From Pomacea canaliculata (taxonomy: Eukaryota > Mollusca > Gastropoda > Architaenioglossa > Ampullariidae), in assembly GCF_003073045.1 (NCBI RefSeq), contig NC_037590.1, positions 27,740,449 through 27,804,448 of the forward strand: 64,000 nucleotides of DNA. The letters run 5' to 3'. Positions within the stretch are counted from its first letter, which is position 1; every line of letters starts with the position of its first letter. Below the pieces are notes generated by a model, which saw only the letters and a program-made list of their open reading frames with translations, was not told the origin of the DNA and searched no databases. A program made the translations under genes and the position numbers. Of this stretch, positions 61,554-64,000 are shown in pieces.

Positions 61554-62463
61554 CACTCACAATGTTTTGAGTACTTAGGGTCCGCGTGAGTTTTACTCGC
61601 ACACTTGAAACCATGACCATGAGGGCAAAGTGCAAGTGCCATCAACTATTTATGTCATATATTTATCTCACACAAGACGAGAGCATTTAAATAATCGTCT
61701 CAAAACATCATTTTAAATAAACTCTTAGAACTGTGTAAATGGGAATTAACGTGTTTTTCAACTTTTTGCTGATTTGCCTTTGTTAGTGTACTTGTCCAAT
61801 CTCTCTCTGTACTACTAGTAATAATAATGTAGTGTTTATTTGTAGTTTATATGCGGGTTGTCTGTTTTTCTCGTTCTCCTTACAAGGTTCGTCCTTGAAC
61901 ATGTTGTTTCCGTCATACGGTTTCCTGAACTTCCTTTAACCTCGTTTTAATCTTGAAAACAGATGGTTGGTCTTGTCTGTGTCATCAAGTGCACACTGCC
62001 CCCCGCAGGGTGTTCCAGCAGTTTGTTTTATGTACAAGTGTTAAGAAGTGTGTACAAGTGTCACAAGCCACTTCCTGAGAACAAAACACCATGGGCCCTG
62101 CCTTCTACTTTTTATTTCTTGCTGTCTTTGCCCACGAATTCTGGATTTGCGCTTGTAATTCTCTGTCACCACTGTCTCGGTGGTTTATTTGTGTTTGAAA
62201 TCTTAATAATTAATTTAAAATGTAACCGAAAAAGGTCTGAAAAATAAATCTCTACTCGTTTGATGTAACAAAGTTTAAAGAAAAGAAAGTGATTCCCTCA
62301 GTCACTCTTGCTTCGATGCCTATTACCCCCTCTTCTGTCCTTGCCATAATTATGTTGTAAAATAACGAATTAGTTAGTAGTCATCGCATCTACTAGGCCA
62401 TTATTTATTATGTCATTCGTTTGAAACTGAGACCATAAGACTAAGGTTAATGTTCGCACTTAT

Positions 62464-62658
62464 TTGTCAATATTTTGCATCATAATCGACATCGTCGTAG
62501 TCACCGTCGTAGTTTTCATCAGTTTCTTGTCTTTTCACCTGAAGCACACACTCATCAGTGTCAAAAAACAAGAAAACGCCGAGAGCAACATGAACCATGT
62601 TTATTTGAGCTCCGACATCCAGACAAAAAGAATGTCAGAGACGGCCTCAGCCAAATGA
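62464..62658 (+). CDS. Possible membrane-segment and tail exon
   Basis: Plus-strand frame with about 24 hydrophobic residues (IIIDIVVVTVVVFISFLSF) followed by a polar tail with KKQENAE, NHVYLSSD and a stop at 62658. The layout is that of a terminal exon of a single-pass receptor, but the hydrophobic part comes from an ATC/GTC-rich stretch that can give such peptides by chance. A TCGTCGTAG acceptor-like site lies inside it. Confidence 0.2.
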   Translation: MSIFCIIIDIVVVTVVVFISFLSFHLKHTLISVKKQENAESNMNHVYLSSDIQTKRMSETASAK

Positions 62659-63468
62659 ACGGGGAAGGGGCTCGATCAAAAACATTGAACCAATAACGAA
62701 CAAGAAGAGAGCAGTCCACTCAGCCTGATCGTCTCATTCTATCCACATACAGCAAGAAGATAAGAGTAGAAGTGAACCAATCAAAAGCCACAGTTCATCG
62801 TTTGTCCTTGGACTTGAAGCAAGTTAGTGAAGGTCCAGAAGACTTGCGGTGGTTGGGTGCCGCCATGGACTGTATTAAAACATTAGTACACAAACTTGCA
62901 ATGGCGTTAGCAACGTGTCCACTCATGATCCATGCTCTGCTTGTTTTCAGTACCTTCAGGCAAAGTGATGGTTTCATTAGTCACCGCTAACATTTATTTG
63001 TTATTTCGACAGGAATTAGCTGTTCTAGATATGTCGACAGGAATTCAAGCGCTACCTTTTAGTAACTTTGCTAAGATGTGATTCTGGATGTTTGTACTTA
63101 GCTGACAGTGGTGTGAAGTGTTAACATTAGGACTTGCAGACCGTCAGTCTAAAAGCTTTACAAGATTGTATTAGACAGCACCTGAATCCTACTCCAAAGG
63201 TACTCAGTGAGGTGACAGAGCGTGCTCTGCTATGTTTTCAAGTGAATGCAGGAGACTAAATGAAAACAAAACGCTTTTGGTCAACAAAAATGTCAGTCTT
63301 TGGTGATTATGAAGAACTGGCTTTTAGAAAATAAAGACAAAAAAGCTCAAACCAATCAAATGGACTGGAAAGGCATGACGATAAATTATATGTACACTTG
63401 TTATTGGGTCTCCCCTGAAACCGTCAACATACACATGAATCAGATAACATCGTCAAGTATGCACGTTG

Positions 63469-63516
63469 GGGAGAGGGTGGGGTCGGGGTGGGGTCGGGGT
63501 GGGATGGGATGGGGTG
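63469..63516 (+). repeat. G-run block, G-quadruplex candidate
   Basis: Repeated GGGGTCGGGGTGGGG-type runs: at least six tracts of three or more G within about 48 bases. Confidence 0.7.
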
Positions 63517-64000
63517 TGTCGAGGAATTATGAAGTCATATTGTGAGCAGTCATATACAGGCGGCTAAAGGTCACCGCATGAAACGACAGAGAGGTTACAA
63601 GAATGTGAGGAGAACAGTTACAAGCTTGGCGAGCCTTTAACAGCCAAAATACTCAGAAGCCTGTAGTGGGCATTTAAGACCACAAAGTACATTCTAGAAC
63701 AAAGTGTTTTACAAACTCATGTCAGCTTTATTTGTAATGATGTGTTAAACAATGATATTGCGGTTTGTTTTTGTTTGTTTATTTTAGGGGTACTACGATT
63801 TAGATTTTCATCTGAAGCATCAGCGTCAAATTTTTCATTAATGTCTTTGATGGCATACATGGCATGCACATGGCGACATAGTGAACTGCCGGGACAGGTC
63901 TGTCACATGGGGCATGGCATGGCCTTAATGAAGGCTGGCGGATGTGTGGAGCGGAAGTAGAAAAACAAAAAAAATGTTATAATGGAGCTGGTTGGCCATG

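Larger units (their letters stand above)
61554..64000. other. Right flank, no confident gene
   Basis: AT-rich. A plus-strand frame at 61963-62247 follows an acceptor-like CTTGAAAACAG but has no motif. A possible membrane-tail exon (62464-62658) and a G-run (63469-63516) are listed separately. A frame at 63742-63960 after TTTATTTTAG is open but unconvincing. Confidence 0.4.

Overview
The window looks like nuclear DNA of a mollusc, most likely a gastropod. It is AT-rich with long introns and many microsatellites. It carries a molluscan-type GH18 chitinase, a mucin-type WxxW domain gene, a eukaryotic tRNA-Glu with internal promoter boxes, tRNA-derived SINE remnants, an RTE-like LINE and hAT-type MITEs. 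No bacterial or organellar features are seen. Species assignment is inference.

Layout. 1-10.4 kb: minus-strand GH18 chitinase, its first three coding exons (signal peptide at 10.4 kb, core exons at 5.4 and 4.6 kb); the rest lies left of the window. 10.4-32 kb: gene-poor, with a probable terminal exon of a tyrosine-motif receptor at 19.6-19.8 kb (minus), a complete tRNA-Glu(CTC) at 27.2 kb, a 452-bp hAT-like element at 28.6 kb, simple repeats, and a signal-peptide first exon at 32.0-32.2 kb (minus). 38.9-40.7 kb: plus-strand exons of a type I membrane protein with a mucin WxxW ectodomain, one membrane segment and a PPxY/LPxY cytoplasmic tail. 42.9 kb: a 175-bp MITE.

45.5-57 kb is the most unusual part: a head-to-tail array of four minus-strand two-exon genes (A-D) for small secreted peptides. 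Exon 1 (signal plus pro-region) is nearly invariant. Exon 2 (mature peptide after a conserved Lys-Lys) is hypervariable around a six-cysteine framework, C-x5-CC-x7-C-x13/14-C-x3/5-C, in A, B and C. Non-coding flanks of B and C are almost identical while the mature coding part is not, the signature of diversifying selection. A 1.2-kb solo LTR lies inside unit B. Copy A reads through its former 3' UTR; copy D has lost the shared TATA box and most cysteines. I do not recognise this family.

58.3-61.5 kb: a near full-length RTE-like LINE on the minus strand with 15-bp target duplications. 61.6-64 kb: no confident gene.

The genes do not form one pathway; common threads are secretion and the cell surface (chitinase, WxxW protein, secreted peptides, receptor tail). 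Four single-base frame breaks, two in the chitinase and two in the LINE, all look like loss of one C from a C-run, so assembly error is a live explanation for them.
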